Shown here piece after piece: positions 9,841 through 23,713 of a stretch of 64,000 bases of DNA. Source of the stretch: Lethocerus indicus (taxonomy: Eukaryota > Arthropoda > Insecta > Hemiptera > Belostomatidae); NCBI GenBank assembly GCA_019843655.1, contig JACDQD010000003.1:32352224-32416223 (forward strand). The letters are read 5' to 3'. The position numbers and the translations under genes are program-made. The notes under the pieces were generated by a model. It had not been told where the DNA came from, did no database searches, and worked only from the letters and a program-made list of their open reading frames with translations. Position 1 is the first letter of the stretch. The number at the start of each line of letters is the position of its first letter.

Positions 9841-12800
9841 CCAGTAACAGGTAGCATCTAACGAGCACCCGGAGACAATTTCAATTCCGTACCCTTTAGA
9901 TATCAAAATTTATTTTTATTATCCGAATATGATTTTCGTCGAGAGGTCGTCTATTTCGTCGTATTTCGGAGTACGAGTCCCATAATAGTTACCTCCCAGC
10001 AAACCAGCAAACAGCTGTAGCATAATGTTGTGTCCGGGCACAAGGTGTAGACACCGGGAATAGTGTAGACTCGAAGGAAAATTAATTCGATCACTTGCTG
10101 CTCTTACTTCAGATGTAGAAGCTAATAGCTAAAGTAAAGCTGTATGAAATCCTTGGGATAACTTTAAAATATTTACAATATGTCCAGGTTGCCTGAAAGG
10201 ATCCGGCCGAGAATCTCAAACAAAGAAAATAATGATCAATCTTTCTAAAAGAATATCTAAAAGAATCCGTTATTACTTAATTCTTATAACATTTAGCATT
10301 AATGTGCAATAAATTATACTATTGTATAATACACTGTGGAAAAGGAGAATGTCGCTAAAAGTACTTAATGATTGCACAGGGATTGACGAGTTCGTTATTA
10401 ATTAGAAAAACTCGGTTAGATTGGATTACGGAATAGCTTACTTTGACGCGGATACCCATGACAGAACGCATTATTTTTAGTTGTAATTTACATTAAATTA
10501 TAATAAATGTTCTTTAGAACATAAAGAATTAACGTATGTTATTATGAACTGAAGGAAATTATACTGTACACTTATTACATTCCTTGCAGACCGTATAGGG
10601 GACAACATTTATCATAATATTTGAATATACAATAATTTGACATAATTGCCTGCCTGCATTACCAGTTCTTGTACATAATTGCACTATAATCAGTTAAAAT
10701 TCAAAACCAAATTGGAATATTTGAAAGTTATTATAACTGACGAAACAAGAAATACCAATACATACCTGACAACAACTAAGTATATACTCTAACTGTACAG
10801 CCGCGTTATTAAGCTTAATAATTTGAGAGTTGCACTGCAACTTTTGTATCTTGGAACGTTGTCCGTCATGATTATTAAGCACACGACTTACATATTTAAT
10901 TTACTCTTTCATTCGTATTGAATGTTATATATGGAGAAATTCGAAAGTAAGGGAACAAATATCATCCTCCAATCTCCTGTGTTTTCGGTTATATGCTAAT
11001 TATTAAATTTTTAGGGGAGGATGAAAGTAAGAGCAGAGGAGTGCGTTTGAAAAGTTTCCTTTCACAATATATGAAACTAATTTTCAGTCGCGTATTTCAA
11101 TTCACTTTAATACGTCGTTAAAGTTTTTACATTTATCGTCATTCCGGAAAATTTAACTTCTGTTAAGAATATATTTCCACATTTCAAATTACCTTTAGCG
11201 TAGGAAAAAAAGTTAACGCAGGGACCATCGTAATACAGGTTTCGTGTAATTATAATTCGGTGAATAAAATAATGAGGCGTAGAAGAGTATGCAGCGTATG
11301 TAGCATTCTTTCAGCACTCTTAGTTACACTTTCATTTGTTAATATTAAGAGTTTATTGCCAATAACTGGGAAATTAATACAGTTGAAATTATTCCATAAT
11401 TTTCATTTGATATCTCAAATGTGTTCGGTATGCCTTTCCAAGAGGCGTTTTATCCGCCAAAGTGGAAGAACCAAGAGACCGGAACGCCATATTATTTAGA
11501 AATTCAGGAATTCATTTTTGCACTCTCCAGAATGCCGAAACAACGCCATCGTTAAATTCCTAACGGCCGCTGGCTCGATTCACTTAGTTAGAATTATAAA
11601 CGATTCCCCTAACCCTCGGCCCAAATTGATATTCCCAACGACGCTGTTCGCACGCAATAATTCGTTTCGCTAATTCGTTTTATGTTGCTAAACGCGGACT
11701 GTGGCGCAATCCGATCCGGACGGCCCAATGAAATATTTAGCAGCGATACAAGCACGGATCGTTTGATCTGTCTTCTTTTTTTTCGAAACCGTTTCGACCT
11801 TCCTGTTTATCGAGATTTCATGGCGCGTGTACCATACATAAAACCCCTTGATAGACTTGACGTGATAGATTCACATTGCGACACTGAATACCCAAGTAAA
11901 ACCAATGTGTATACGACGCGTATCCTTTAGATCTAGGAGTGTGATCTAGAAATAAAATGTCATCATCTCGCCGATCTGGTCCAACGCTTTCCAAGTAATA
12001 TGTCAGTTGCAAATAGTATCAGTGCAGTCTACAAACCTTTCGGTGAAAGATTTATTGCCGATAGTGCGCCTGTGTCTACAAATATTTGAGTTTTCTAATT
12101 TCTTTGAAACATTTCAGTATCATAATAACATTTCATAAAAATAGGAAAATATCCCTGCTTCGACAGCTAGACGCGAAACATTTATTTACATAACATTTCA
12201 TATTTGAGCGCATAAGTTTACAATTTTTCTTTCCTTTTCCTTTCTTTTCACCTCGAATTATCAGGATTTTCACTTCGTACTCGTCGTTTTCCTCGGGAGG
12301 TCAGCATGAGTAGCGCAGTACTTAAGCTTGTCGGCCGTCAGCAACTAGTCAGCAGAATGTACTGCTAACTTACGTCTAATCATTTCGCGTTTGGAGGCTG
12401 TTGCCATTTCATTATATCCGAATGAACGCCTGTTGCGCAACGGAAAACATGTCCGTGTCAAGTTGAAAGTCAAATTGACTGGTTGGATAAAGACATATCT
12501 TTTCAATCCCGGCCGGGAACAGTTTCAGTGTGGCCGAACGACGCATGATCCTGATCTAAGGCGGTATGGACTTGCCGAAGACAAGTGCCAATCATCGGAG
12601 CTTCCGATTCACTGAGCCGGACCGGGTTCGGATATCGCGGCAATATAATGGGGCTATAATAAGCACTTCGCCAAGCATTCAGTCAGCACAGACAACGTAC
12701 ACTTGTTCCTAGTAGAATAACAAGAAGAATATTTTTTTTATAATCACTCGTACAATTTTCGATGACACTTACAGTGGACTTACGGGACACATGACTGACA

Positions 12801-14888
12801 ACGAAACCGTTCTAGTTTAGGCCCGAATAAGCGAATGGGGACAGTATGACATACCCAATGAGGTACCAACCTGTCTACTTTACAATCGAACAGGGGAGCG
12901 TGACGAAAAATCGCGAATTAGTACAAAATAAATTCTTAAAATGATTAATCCTATTATTAGAGTTATTGAGAACTATTATTCCGAATGCCTTATGAATAGT
13001 AAAATTCTTTCTTCAAGGCCACATAGTCTGATTTCTCGCGGATTGGAAATTCCGATGTTGAAACAATATTCAGAAAATGTCCCAATAGGGGTTGTGCCTT
13101 CAATAAACACCCTGGTCGTTAGATGAAATGGTAATTTGTAAGCAACTGAAAAGAAAGTTTGTTAGCGAAATGAAGAAGCATAGAGACAAGTCGGCAAGGG
13201 GCCTGGTGTGGTAATGCGAGACGTAGCCCGATCTAGACAGTGCTTGAGAACGAATCGATTAGCGCCGTAATCTGGTCACACTCGCTCTCAGTTCCCCCGG
13301 TCTATTGATAATAAATTGCAATATCTGCACAACGAGCGTTACATAGTTGAAAGAGCGTTAGTTAAGCACGGTTGTCTGCCACAATAGTTATAACGCGATT
13401 TCGGTTAACAGATGAAAGTAATAGGGCGTAATGTTTTCTGCAACTCTTCCCCCCCCCCCGGAGTTATTTTTATTTGTATAATTCCAACGTTAATCCGATT
13501 TCATTGATCTTAAAATACTCTGTGCTTCCGTTCAAGCAGTATTAGTACCCCATTTAAACTATCGCAGTAATAAACGAGAGGCCCTGTACACGAGTACTGA
13601 TCAACACATCGCAATATTAATGACGAAGGCCAAACAGCTTTATCTATTAAAAATTATGATGAACTGCTCGATAATTAAGAAAGATTGGGTTACAATTACT
13701 GACTTCGTAGCTTTAATTTCGTCCAAAGAATTGATGAAAAGATGTTAAGTCATGTCAGTTATTTGTTTCCTGAACGCTGTTAGTATCGGATAAGTAGTAT
13801 CACTTGAAAACTTCTAGTGGTGTATGTGCACAATAAATATTAAATATTGCCGCGTATATTGCTTGAATTTTTGTGGTCCAATACTTTCAATTAGTTACCT
13901 TAGAAGGGACACCCAAACGTGCGTTCGGTTGTATTCTATTAAATGTTTCATTTTTTTCAAATTACCTCATTCATATTTCATATATATTTGGAAGAAAGGT
14001 AAATCAAAAAATAATGATTGCACAGAAATAAAATACCAGTCGAGGAATCCAATACTTTTCAACGATGTCCAAAACGACAGGTTGTTTCGGCCGTATAAAT
14101 TTAACGGAACAAAACCGACAAGAAATAGGAGCGTAATGGGAAACTTTATTGGTAGACGAGGGCTTCCACGACTAGCATAACTGCCGGGAATATTTTATCT
14201 ACCAACTGCGGTGGAAATACTTGTTGCACGCCCGGCAGCTACAACCAGTTTGGACCGACCGGGGTTTTATCATGTTTCTATTTTATTCCGTTCGCAAATA
14301 CCCCAGCCAACTACTTGTGGAACAGCTAATGCAGAACTTAATTTCCTTCTTGAATGAATTCGTGTAATCGACAATTACCTGCACATAACATAGTGTTGTC
14401 GAGTTCAAGGCAAATCGTAAATAGTGAAAATACTAGATTTCTTCGTATATGTTTACGTCTGTGTATGTGTAAAATGTTTCACAATTTAATTTTCATTTTG
14501 ATATTATTTTATGGAGCAGTATAAAATTATCTCATGATTATTATGTTCTAACGCTAATATACCTATTTAATATTACTACACAGTAATCTATGACAGCCTA
14601 CAGAAATTTATTTTATTTTTGCTACTTAATACATTTTTTTACAGTTTAGTTCACAAAAATTAGTACCATCGAAGTATCCCATTTCGCACCATTGCGGCTT
14701 GTTTTGGGCATTAAAATCGACTCACGATTGATTAATGCACTGGTAGTCGCCAGGCAATATCGAGAACAAAACATTCCACACGTGCCACATACACACGGTT
14801 ATTTCAGCGGTGGTTTTATGTTCGGTTTTTATTGAACTGGGATTTAGGCCATCTGCGCACCTCGAACCTGAATTGCCGATCGCGGATT
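9841..14888. other. intergenic, no gene seen
   Basis: Long AT-rich stretch. It contains an 11-base C run at 13449-13459 and scattered TATA-like sequences, including TATAAT at 12655 with TCAGTC at 12679. The 118-codon frame at 13824-14180 has an AT-driven composition (I, Y, K, N, F rich) and no domain. No repeat family was matched here. Confidence 0.5.
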
Positions 14889-14945
14889 ATTTCTACAAAT
14901 TCTGACCTGCTCCATAATTGAACCCGGTCCCTCATTCGTACGAAA
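14889..14945 (-). repeat. tRNA-derived SINE-like fragment, family with B-box GGGTTCAATTA
   Basis: On - it reads GGGTTCAATTATGGAGCAGG followed by TCAGAATTTGTAGAAAT. The segment at 49797-49836 on - reads GGTTCAATTACAGAGTAGGC then CGGAATTTGTAAAAT. The two match at most positions. GGTTCAATTA resembles a pol III B box (GGTTCRANNCC), as expected 3' of a tRNA-like head. The head itself is not recognisable. Confidence 0.5.
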
Positions 14946-15784
14946 AAGGGGAGTAAATCGAAAGCCGAACATAAACGGAAGGATCTGTCGGTGAAATGGC
15001 CTGAATGTTGTTGTACGACATGAGGGCGGGACAGTAGCTAAATGCCGCGGACCTTGAGCCAAAATCAAGTAACCGCTGTGGCCCAGCCGTGTACGCAATA
15101 CTGGCCTTACCTACATTGGAGAAAACTAACTCAGTCCTGTCTACATCTGAAACTATTTCATATACACAAATTTATACACTGCTAAATTCTCAATAATTTA
15201 TAACTCCAATTTAAACTCGAAAATTACTGATCTCAACAATCGACCGATTTTCATCACTCTTATTATTTTATTTGACAATTATTGTCATTAAAAGTTATTT
15301 GCATCAAATTTACTATAGGGTAGATAGCGAAAGTTTGAAATTCGCTGGAGGATATTACCTGGTTATGTCACCTCTTTGACGACAGATGTTGATGAACTGT
15401 TTTTCGAGATTCAGTACCAATATTGGTTAGGGGTTAGTAGAGAGGGTCCGTTATTCCATTTCCAATTTGCCCTATATCCCCTGATACCGCCTTATAGTAT
15501 TATCATGTAACACGCGATAAATGCGTTCATTTCTTGATTCCACTGCATGCGCATTCGCGGCTCGCCAGCCTCCGTGGTCCAAAACACTGTTGTCCGACGG
15601 TAACAATGTTAAAACACGATATCCATGATATTATGGCCGGAGGACCGTAAAAATCTTTGATGATAATGAAATAGGTTCGATTCCTTTCGGGAGCCTAACT
15701 GCTTCTGGGATGCGGAATTGCAGTGGCTTAGACTCGGAACTGGTACTGAGGGAAAACATTATAATCGCGAGCGGGATTACTCAG
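14946..15784. other. intergenic, no gene seen
   Basis: No supported feature. A B-box-like GGTTCGATTCC at 15675 has no matching acceptor stem or A box. Confidence 0.5.
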
Positions 15785-15872
15785 CCTCCCCCTTTACCAT
15801 TTTTTTATTTGCCCCTTCCATTTTCCTTTTTTTGTACATTCCTTTTTCCTTTTTCTTCCTTTTTCTCATTTC
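15785..15872 (+). repeat. polypyrimidine tract
   Basis: Nearly pure C/T over about 88 bases, with runs such as CCTTTTTCCTTTTTCTTCC. The Phe/Pro-rich frames over it are compositional. On the other strand it is a polypurine tract that could form a triplex. Confidence 0.7.
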
Positions 15873-18800
15873 GGAGCGGCCTTTTTTCCGGTTCCGCTCC
15901 CGGCTCTCGTATCGCTCTTTACAAAAGACGGAGACGATAGCAGTAAGAATGCTCGTTTAATTCGCCCCGCCTTTTTATACTAATAGGCCCGTTGGGACGG
16001 TTCAAAGGTTAAAGGTTCAGTTTTATATCGCTGTTTTAATTAGAAACGCGGGGCACTCTTTTATTATTCGGTACATCTTAATAATGGTCTTCTTATAAAA
16101 TCAGGACCTCGTGGTAAATTAAATTTGTGAAATCATTTTGTAGGAATTCGGTTGTAAAACACCATGTTCTCAGGGGTACTTTTGTTTAATTTTGTATAGT
16201 CATCGGTAGAAGAGTATATGCTTATCGATCGTGGAAAAATATATAATTTCTTGAGATTTATAAGGCTATTGTTTAACAGATAGACAAATCAGTATTGGAG
16301 TACGAATTATATCCATTTATCTGCTAATAAATATATGTATTAAAGTTGTTGTTTAAGGATCAGTCCTACAATTTGATTATAAACGGGCATTATAGGCTGT
16401 CTAAAAAATCCTCACATCTTTCCTTATACATATTAGACCCATTAGAATTGTAGATATAAACCAGGGTCTATCGGCTATTTTAATTATTGTTGGCATTGCC
16501 TGTTTTTTCTTGGCTCTTGGTCTTACTATATTAGTCGTCGATGATTGATACCGTTCTGTATTTTATTCTTGTTATGCTTTGAGTACTACTAAATTACTTC
16601 AATCTCGAACAATTTCATACAGATAATGAATTCCGCCGTGGATATGTTTCCATAATTCTAGCAGGGTACCATTTGTTGTCGGCCTGTGTACGGTTTTCTC
16701 GGAACCATCTGTCTACGTCCGTGCCTGTCAACCTACTCCTCCTGTTATGCAGGGTGGCGTTAATTCCGCATTTGAAATTTATGAAGCTGTTGTACACGAG
16801 AGCTACCGAATTAGAACCCCTCCTTATTCAGGATTTTGGAAATTAATAGTAGTTTCCATTCATTCAATTTTCAGTTGATCTCCTCCCGCTCTTAACAGTC
16901 GAATATCTACCGTAATTTTTGCCAAATAGACAAATTAAGAAACTCAAAAAATGTTCTACTATATTACTGGATTATGTTTGTGCAGTTACAGTGCTGACGA
17001 AATAGGAGAAATGCGTTACATTATTGACGGATTGATATTAACGTGGATGACCAAACGAAATCGGCCTAGTCAAGACTAAATATTAGTTCATTTAAATGTC
17101 TAATTTTATAATTCAGCCATACGGGGTCCTTCAGGAGGTTGGTACAAACGCTTGGCCCTTTCTGTTCCTGACAGGACGTTGTTCTATAGAATCCTATTTA
17201 CATTTCTAACTAACAGTCCTGTGGTTTGTCAAACTCAATCTTCCTGCCAGCGCACGTTTCCGCCTGTGGCCGCGTTCAGTACGTACCGCAATCGTATTAG
17301 GAACAAGGAAACTCAAGGCTTCAATAATGCGTGTGCTCGGGGAGAGGTAAATTTTCAACTTCAATTAGCCGGCGGATTAATATATCGCTTTTTGAAAGCA
17401 CTCGGCATTCCGCCCGGAATTGGGTCGTCACTTGAGGCCATTCTTTTTCTAGATTAACACGTCCTTGCCTTTTGAAACGGCCGCAGCCCGACACTCGCGT
17501 GCGGACGGCAAAACACGAGCAGTCGCGCAGCTCTGACCGAGAACAATGTCCCTACGTCAAGGAAAACTCCGTTCTCCGAGAGGGAGCAAGTCGAAAAATT
17601 AAACGGAGTCGTCGTTTTGGCCGTGTTAGCCTAAGAAAAGTAATTCAGCTTGTTAATTGTAATTTCAAGGGGTTCTCATTTACTACTGAAAGCACTCTGT
17701 GTCCCGGTATCGCCTTTGCTTTCGCGTTATTCCTACAGTTACACGGAAAAGAAAATTTACTCCCAATGTACATACAGATGTACATATTAGTGTAGAAAAC
17801 TCTTCAACCGGAGCTCTATCGCGTGGTTTCCAAGCACAAAAAATCCCCCTAACCGAGATTCTTAACACTTCGTCGCTGCGGATAAAACCTGTTCGTGGAG
17901 AAAAACTGTGGCCACTTGAATTTTAATTCGAACTAAGGGACCTTTAAATTTCCATTGAAAAAAAATTGATTCCCAGAAGACAATTATCGCATTGCCTTCC
18001 GAATATCCGATTGGAAATTGAGTGGGGAACACGAGTGAAGATAATTAATACGAGTGTGTGAATGATTAAATACAGAGCCGCTAATAAGTCGAAAGGGAAG
18101 GGGACAGATTGAGGGCCCCGGGGGGCATGGACACGGGCATGGGCATGGGCATGTCGGTCGTTGGGACGTCAAAGGGCATGCCAGCCCTCGGGGGGAGAGT
18201 TGAGATGAAAGCTGTGTTCCACAGCTACACTAATCACCGGCCCCCTCCCCCTCAACCGCCCTTTATCGCCGTCCAGTCCAACATCACTCCCATCCACCAT
18301 TCCCTCAGATCCAACGAACGAGACTACCCTCTAAAATATATTAAAATATCGAACGGCTCTATCGCTTTAACGAAAATAAAAAAATAAAATGTATCGAATT
18401 TTATTAATGCGCAGTACTGCTATCTGTGGTCAAAGCATCCGGAATTTAAAATAAAATACCAATTAAGAAAACACATTATTAAACGTACTTACGAATAATA
18501 TATTCATTTCGTATGGCCGCGGCCGTATTTCTTCTGAAGTATTTTTTTGGGGCTCGCCAAAACCATCTTTATTACCACGGTTGGAAACAGAATGTTAAAA
18601 TTGAGTTGTTTACTTCGCCGGCTCCGTACTTCGTAGGGGTCCAAACATGAGTCGGTTGTTATTGGAAAGCCACTATCGGGACAGCGACGAATGCCCCGGC
18701 AGGCTCACGATTCACAAACAGAACCGTTGTTTCGTCCGAACAAATTATGAGGATGTTATCTTGTTTCTCATATGACCCGAATTCGAAGAACCCAATTCTT

Positions 18801-20469
18801 GTTTTCGATTTTATAAGTATCTTCGCGATTAAAATTCGGTAGTTCCTTATTAGATATATAAAAAAATTGAATTTTTGATGGTCAATTGCAGCCGTCGTTC
18901 ATTTTTACAGTAGACCTAAATTGTGTGCCATTCATTGCCGTACTTAATGCCGAAGGAGTGGCGACACGGACAGTAACAGTGCAGTGACATTGCTGACAGA
19001 CTGACATTTGAAAGTACCTCAGATTATTACCGACGCAGTCTCCAACGAAATGCCCCCGACCGAGCCCTGGGAACCGGGCTTAGATGTACAGAGATAAAAG
19101 AGCGAAAGCTCGAATGCCAAAACCAAGTAAGGAGTTCGCAATTTTACATTTTCTTTTCGCTTAACGGCCAGTGCGTGACCCGTCTACGGAGTTTCAGGTA
19201 GCCTTCGGGGGGGCCGGCTTCGAGTGTCGGTGTTCGCCCACAGTCTAAATGCCAGCTTAGCGCAACAAGGCCGCGAAAAATCAATACCAGATCTTGTCTT
19301 CATTCGTCGGTTATTTTCCTATCGGCGCGATAGACGCCCCGTTTCTAATATGGGAGATATGAAAATCTTGTTTTTTATTCCCATTTCTGGGCGCGATATC
19401 TTGTTGGCGGGGTCACCGGCTAGGGCAAGGACGCGCGGCCAACTGTTACCTACACGCCCACGTGACCCACATTTTTTGAACCGAGCTCATCATTAAACGC
19501 GCTACAGTTTCGGTAAATTGTCCCATTAAACTTCCGCCATATTCGAACAACGAAGAGGCAATGAACCGCGGAATTCAAGAGTGGGACTTGACCCGAAATT
19601 GGCCGGAAATTCAAATAAAATTAATGTAGATAGAACGGGTTTCACGATTTAATACAATACCGCACAAGTTATATAAAAATTTCTTAAATTCAATATTGCA
19701 GTGTAGAAACACGTTATGTTAAAATTTTGACTCGGTTTATAGCACATTGCAGGACTTGCCGAAATATAGCAGGTGATAAGAATATAGGACACTTCCTGAT
19801 AATGGAAAGATTAAACCCATACATGCGCGCGCGTTCGTTCAGTGTAAAGCCTATATCGCAGTCCGGAGTAGTATTTGAACAATATGAAAAATATACTTTC
19901 GAACGTTATTCCTTATGCACGGCCTTGTTCCGAGATATTTAATAGGACACGGCCTTTGTGACCGGGCTATTTCCACTTTTACTAGATAGGGTCAATGTCC
20001 GGCGTTCGAAGGGTAGTACGGCTTTACTGAATGAGTAAATGTTTGCTCCGGAGGGAAATCTCTGTTTGAATGAAGTTTGCGTCGGTACCGGGTTGCGAAA
20101 GGGTTGGGTCAGAGGCTGGAGCCTAGAAAGGCCAATCTTCCCAGGGAACCGTCCGAGATAAACAGCCCGCCTTGTTATTTATTTGTCCCCGATTTCCACG
20201 TTGCGCAATTTCCAGTTTTTCCGAGCGCACTATTCCGGGCTCAACCGGACGCGCTAATGATAATCGCCAGAAATACATTTCAGACATCGCGAGAACATTT
20301 TTTCTAATATCTCACTTTGATTTCCAATGTTCGGTATAGTCCAGTTCAACGGTCGAACCACTCCCCGACCCAAAGAGCCACTCTCCGTATATGGAAACGG
20401 CGAAGACAGAATGAAAGTTGTTTTATAAATTGATTTCCAAACAATAGAAAACCAGGAAACAAAAAACAA
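15873..20469. other. intergenic, no gene seen
   Basis: Holds a GGGCAT tandem at 18135-18152 and GC-richer patches near 17150-17600 and 19050-19480. A minus frame at 16615-16797 includes RLTGTDVDRWFRENRTQAD and is somewhat protein-like, but no family or splice pair supports it. Confidence 0.45.
18135..18152. repeat. short GGGCAT tandem repeat (3 units)
   Basis: Three perfect GGGCAT units follow a GGGGGGCATGGACAC lead-in, and another GGGCATG lies near 18174. Read on + it gives a Gly-Met run, which is compositional. Confidence 0.75.
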
Positions 20470-20833
20470 AATAGCACAGAATAGGCAAGAGATAAGAAAA
20501 CCATATTAGGGTGGTGCCACTCTCATTCTGACATAAAAGGAAATGAGGAGGTAGATACACTGACAAAAGAGGCAGAATAACTGCCAATTACACTAAAACG
20601 AGTAGACCCAACATACGTTAGAAGAATGGTGAAACTTACGGGATAGAAAGAAAAACTAGAAGACTGGAAACAACAAACGAATAAATAATAAACTGTATAA
20701 AATAAAAAAATACGTAGCATTATCGACAACAGAAGACACAACAAAATAGACTCAGATCAGGACTTGATATTAAAAAGAAATAGAACAAATAAAAAATTTC
20801 GTAACAGATACAGGAATGATCGAGAAAATTTAG
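20470..20833 (+). pseudogene. decayed non-LTR retrotransposon (LINE) ORF2 3' end with RNase H remnant
   Basis: Codons from 20509 read GWCHSHSDIKGNEEVDTLTK then EAE-stop (20578-20580). This matches the end of the RNase H domain in RNH-bearing LINEs, whose usual pattern is W-P-x-HS-x-I-x-GNE-x-AD-x-x-AKEA. Upstream in frame is ARDKKTIL after a stop. Downstream the same frame continues LPITLKRVDPTYVRRMVKLT, a stop, then KEKLEDWKQQTNK, resembling the W...NKL region after RNase H. After about 80 bases and a +1 frame change, KEIEQIKNFVTDTGMIEKI-stop (20774-20833) resembles the ORF2 terminus of such elements. The cysteine region normally lying between is missing. Several stops and one frameshift show it is dead. 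Placement among the I/R1/Jockey-like groups is inference. Confidence 0.75.
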
Positions 20834-21173
20834 GGGATATCCATGATCCCGTGCGCATAGCGCCAATGCACGATTGCGCTATAAAAATAGAGTTAAAAAA
20901 ATGTTTTGCTTTCGTTTAATGAAGAAAAAACTTTCAATTGTAGTAGGTCGGTTTCAATTTTCGAATAACATAAAAATACCCCCTCGGGGGCCACCGATAG
21001 CTCGTGATCGACGGTTTACCGGCCGCCGGCACTTAGTATCGCGCTCAGTCGGCAACCGGAAAATTACGATTCAAATTTACCTCCAACGATATCGGCTACC
21101 TCGTGAAACTGAAAAGAACGTCCAAGCCGCTCTGTATCGCCGTGCGATCGATTAAACGGCTCGAATGGAGTTA
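20834..21173. other. sequence after the dead LINE, possibly its 3' UTR
   Basis: Starts AT-rich directly after the ORF2 stop and becomes CpG-rich from about 20980. No poly(A) tail or target duplication could be assigned to the LINE, so its end is not defined. Confidence 0.35.
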
Positions 21174-21296
21174 CGAACTGAATTCTAACGAGAACAACGG
21201 GGGCTCCTTTCCGTAATAAATTCAAATTTGCAATTGAAGGATAATTTGGTCCCCGCCGCCGCCCCACCGCCGGGATACGAATCCGAGCCCTCTCAA
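21174..21296 (-). repeat. tRNA-derived SINE, copy 1
   Basis: On - it runs from GAGAGGGCTCGGATTCGTAT and CCCGGCGG (a B-box-like arm), through a GC-rich linker, to ACCAAATTATCC, CAATTGCAAATTTGAATTTA and TTAGAATTCAGTTCG. The order B box, then GAATTNTCCCTCG-like, then GCAAATTTGAATT recurs at 61376-61432. The tail from GACC to GAATTCAGTTCG recurs at 21338-21425. Three independent occurrences support a dispersed family. Confidence 0.65.
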
Positions 21297-21337
21297 CCGC
21301 ATTTTGATGGGGATCAGTCGTTTAGGGAACAAACTGG

Positions 21338-21425
21338 CGAACTGAATTCCAACGAGTGTACCGGAGTTCTTCTTGAACTCCATTTGTAATCAATTCAAAT
21401 TTGCTGTCGAGGGAAAATTCGGTCG
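21338..21425 (-). repeat. tRNA-derived SINE, copy 2 (tail only)
   Basis: On - it reads CGACCGAATTTTCCCTCGAC, AGCAAATTTGAATTGATTAC, then GTTGGAATTCAGTTCGCC, aligning with the 3' part of copy 1 at roughly two thirds to three quarters identity by eye. The head is absent. Confidence 0.6.
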
Positions 21426-23703
21426 TTAGAATTCAGACGCGATTTCTATCTGTTTTCCTCCTTAGTGGGTTTCCGAATGTTTCATACCATGAACTATTTC
21501 AATTTTCGTTCGAGGGATTTATGTCTATTGTTTATTATACAGTATGCCGCGAGTAACGTGCTTCCATTTAGTAAGTCCTAATTGGGGCGTAAGGACTTAT
21601 TTTTTCTTTAATTTTGTTTTTGAAAATTTCCAGATTTTCTCTGATATACCAACTCGTTGTCTTTTCTGCCATGTTGTATTAGTCACTAAATCTTATCTAT
21701 CCGATAGAATCTCCGCTTTTAAAATGCGGACCGGAAAAACGTTTCCGGTGTTTCAAATTTCGTCTATCGGTGTTTTAAATTTCGGTAACGATACACCTCG
21801 CTTTGTGCCCGCACATTCGAACCGTTCATGTCCGACGTTTCGACACAGTTATGATCGCGATACGAAATACAGACGGAGGGGTGCCAATTATGAGAATTTT
21901 TAAGACACGGTCCGTGGAATAATCGGGTCGCCGCTTGCCTCTCGGCCAACCACTCGAGACCTCTACTGAGATTGGCTCGAGTTTCCTACAACTGATACGG
22001 GCTTTTTTATTTCCAAGTGCGCGTTATCGCTTTCAACGAAATTCTGGCGCAGGAAAATGAAAGATAGCGGCCAAATTTCGACCGTAAACAATTGTGGATG
22101 CTTAACTAGATTTTTTTGTTACGCCTTCGCCCCAGGTGTTCTGAGTTTCATTAAATTATATATTAATAATCCAAAATTCGTTAGTGGGACATGACTCTTA
22201 TGTCTTAGCGTGTATACCGTTAGTGCCTTAGAACTTGTGGACGGTGCCGTTTAGTCTTGTATGTACAAGCAGCATTCCGAGAGCATTATACAATTACGAA
22301 TCTCGAATTACGAACTACGAATTAATCGTTAATGTTGCGTTAGGATATTGTTTATTATAAATTGCACGTTAACCGATTCAGTTCATAACGTTATGAAGAA
22401 AGACCTTTCGGGCGGGTTAATGTTAAACCGATCCATTTCTGTTTTTAATCGAAAAACCGTAAATTTTAGTTAAGGTTAAACGATAGTATCAGCCTTGAAA
22501 AGCGGTTATACTCGGTTGAGGAATTGTGGTCACTTAAAATGAATATTAAGTTCATCGGGCATATTGCGTCAGGTGGACTGAGCGAATTACGGCGACTGGC
22601 AATTCAACAAGTTTTCATCGAAATTGGTTGTAATTTTTAGTAATTTTCGCATCGGGTCGATGAAACTTTATCCCCACCCCGGTAAGTGGGAGGCATTAAA
22701 TAACTGGAGGAAAAAGCGTGAGGGTTCTGGAAATTAATTTATTTTCGACTATAATTTTCCCAATTTTCATTAAATATGAAAAGTAATCCCTTTAATATCC
22801 CCATTCGAAGGCAATAGCCCGGGGGTAGATGAAGTACCTAAAGGCCTGCCTTGTAGGGCAATTATTTTCCACGATCGGCGCAAAAATCGATTCTTAATAA
22901 ATGGAATTGAGCTCCCGCCCACATGATTGAAATGTATCCGATATGAGAGTCCTATTACGAAAGTTCATAATATTACAATATAAATAGTCCCGTAAGTAGT
23001 AAGTATTTACATACATAATTTTGCGTGTAGGTGTAAAAAGAAATATTGCTTAAATAGGTCTCCTACATTTTTTTTAGAATTCTGACGGAATTTATAAATT
23101 ACAATGACTGGTGTTATTACGAATGCATATATTTTTGTATATTATTTTGTATAGTCTAAACCAGTGAAGTTTGATCTCTGCAAGTCAACCAGCTTTGCAT
23201 GAACTGTCATTACGAATTATTATAATAATTGTTAGGAAATTAGGATACCGCTGCAATTTAATAATTAATAAGTAATGGGAGATAGCAACACTTTCTCCAA
23301 GTTGCCGTCCTACGGTTGAACAGTTAAGCTAGATATCGGCACATGAGAAAAGCAGCTTGATCGGCCCAGTCAGTTAAATAAATGCTGACTACGTTTTTAA
23401 GCGTTAGTACAATTATAGGCCGTGTTGTAAAGCCAGAATATAGAAAGATGCTCCCGATAAATTTGGCCTGCGTTGTTTCAGTCAGTATTATATTAGATGC
23501 GTCTATAGTTTACAATTTGGAATTATCTCTATTTCAATTAATTTATACGAAGTATTCCTTACAATTTATATGAGTGGACTACATATATACAAGCTCTACG
23601 TGTACATAGTTCATTCTCTCTTTTTGTGAGCATGATGTGTATGTAGGCGGTCATTTGGAGATATTTATTCGTATCTCGTGCCGGACTCCCATCAGCGTGG
23701 TCT

Positions 23704-23713
23704 TATATAAAAG
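23704..23713 (+). promoter_or_regulatory. TATA-box-like motif
   Basis: TATATAAAAG matches the TATA consensus well and is followed by GC-richer sequence. No initiator match lies at the expected spot about 30 bases on (CGCATGATTACT) and no coding frame follows. Similar boxes occur at 27495, 39868 and 41335, so chance is likely. Confidence 0.2.

Noticed and set aside
13824..14180. 118-codon plus frame
   Set aside because: AT-driven residues (I, Y, F, K, N), no domain, no promoter or splice support.
15672..15696. B-box-like GGTTCGATTCC suggesting a tRNA gene
   Set aside because: The T-stem pairs only partly, and no acceptor stem, anticodon arm or A box can be drawn upstream.
15710..15960. Phe/Pro-rich frames
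   Set aside because: They translate a polypyrimidine tract.
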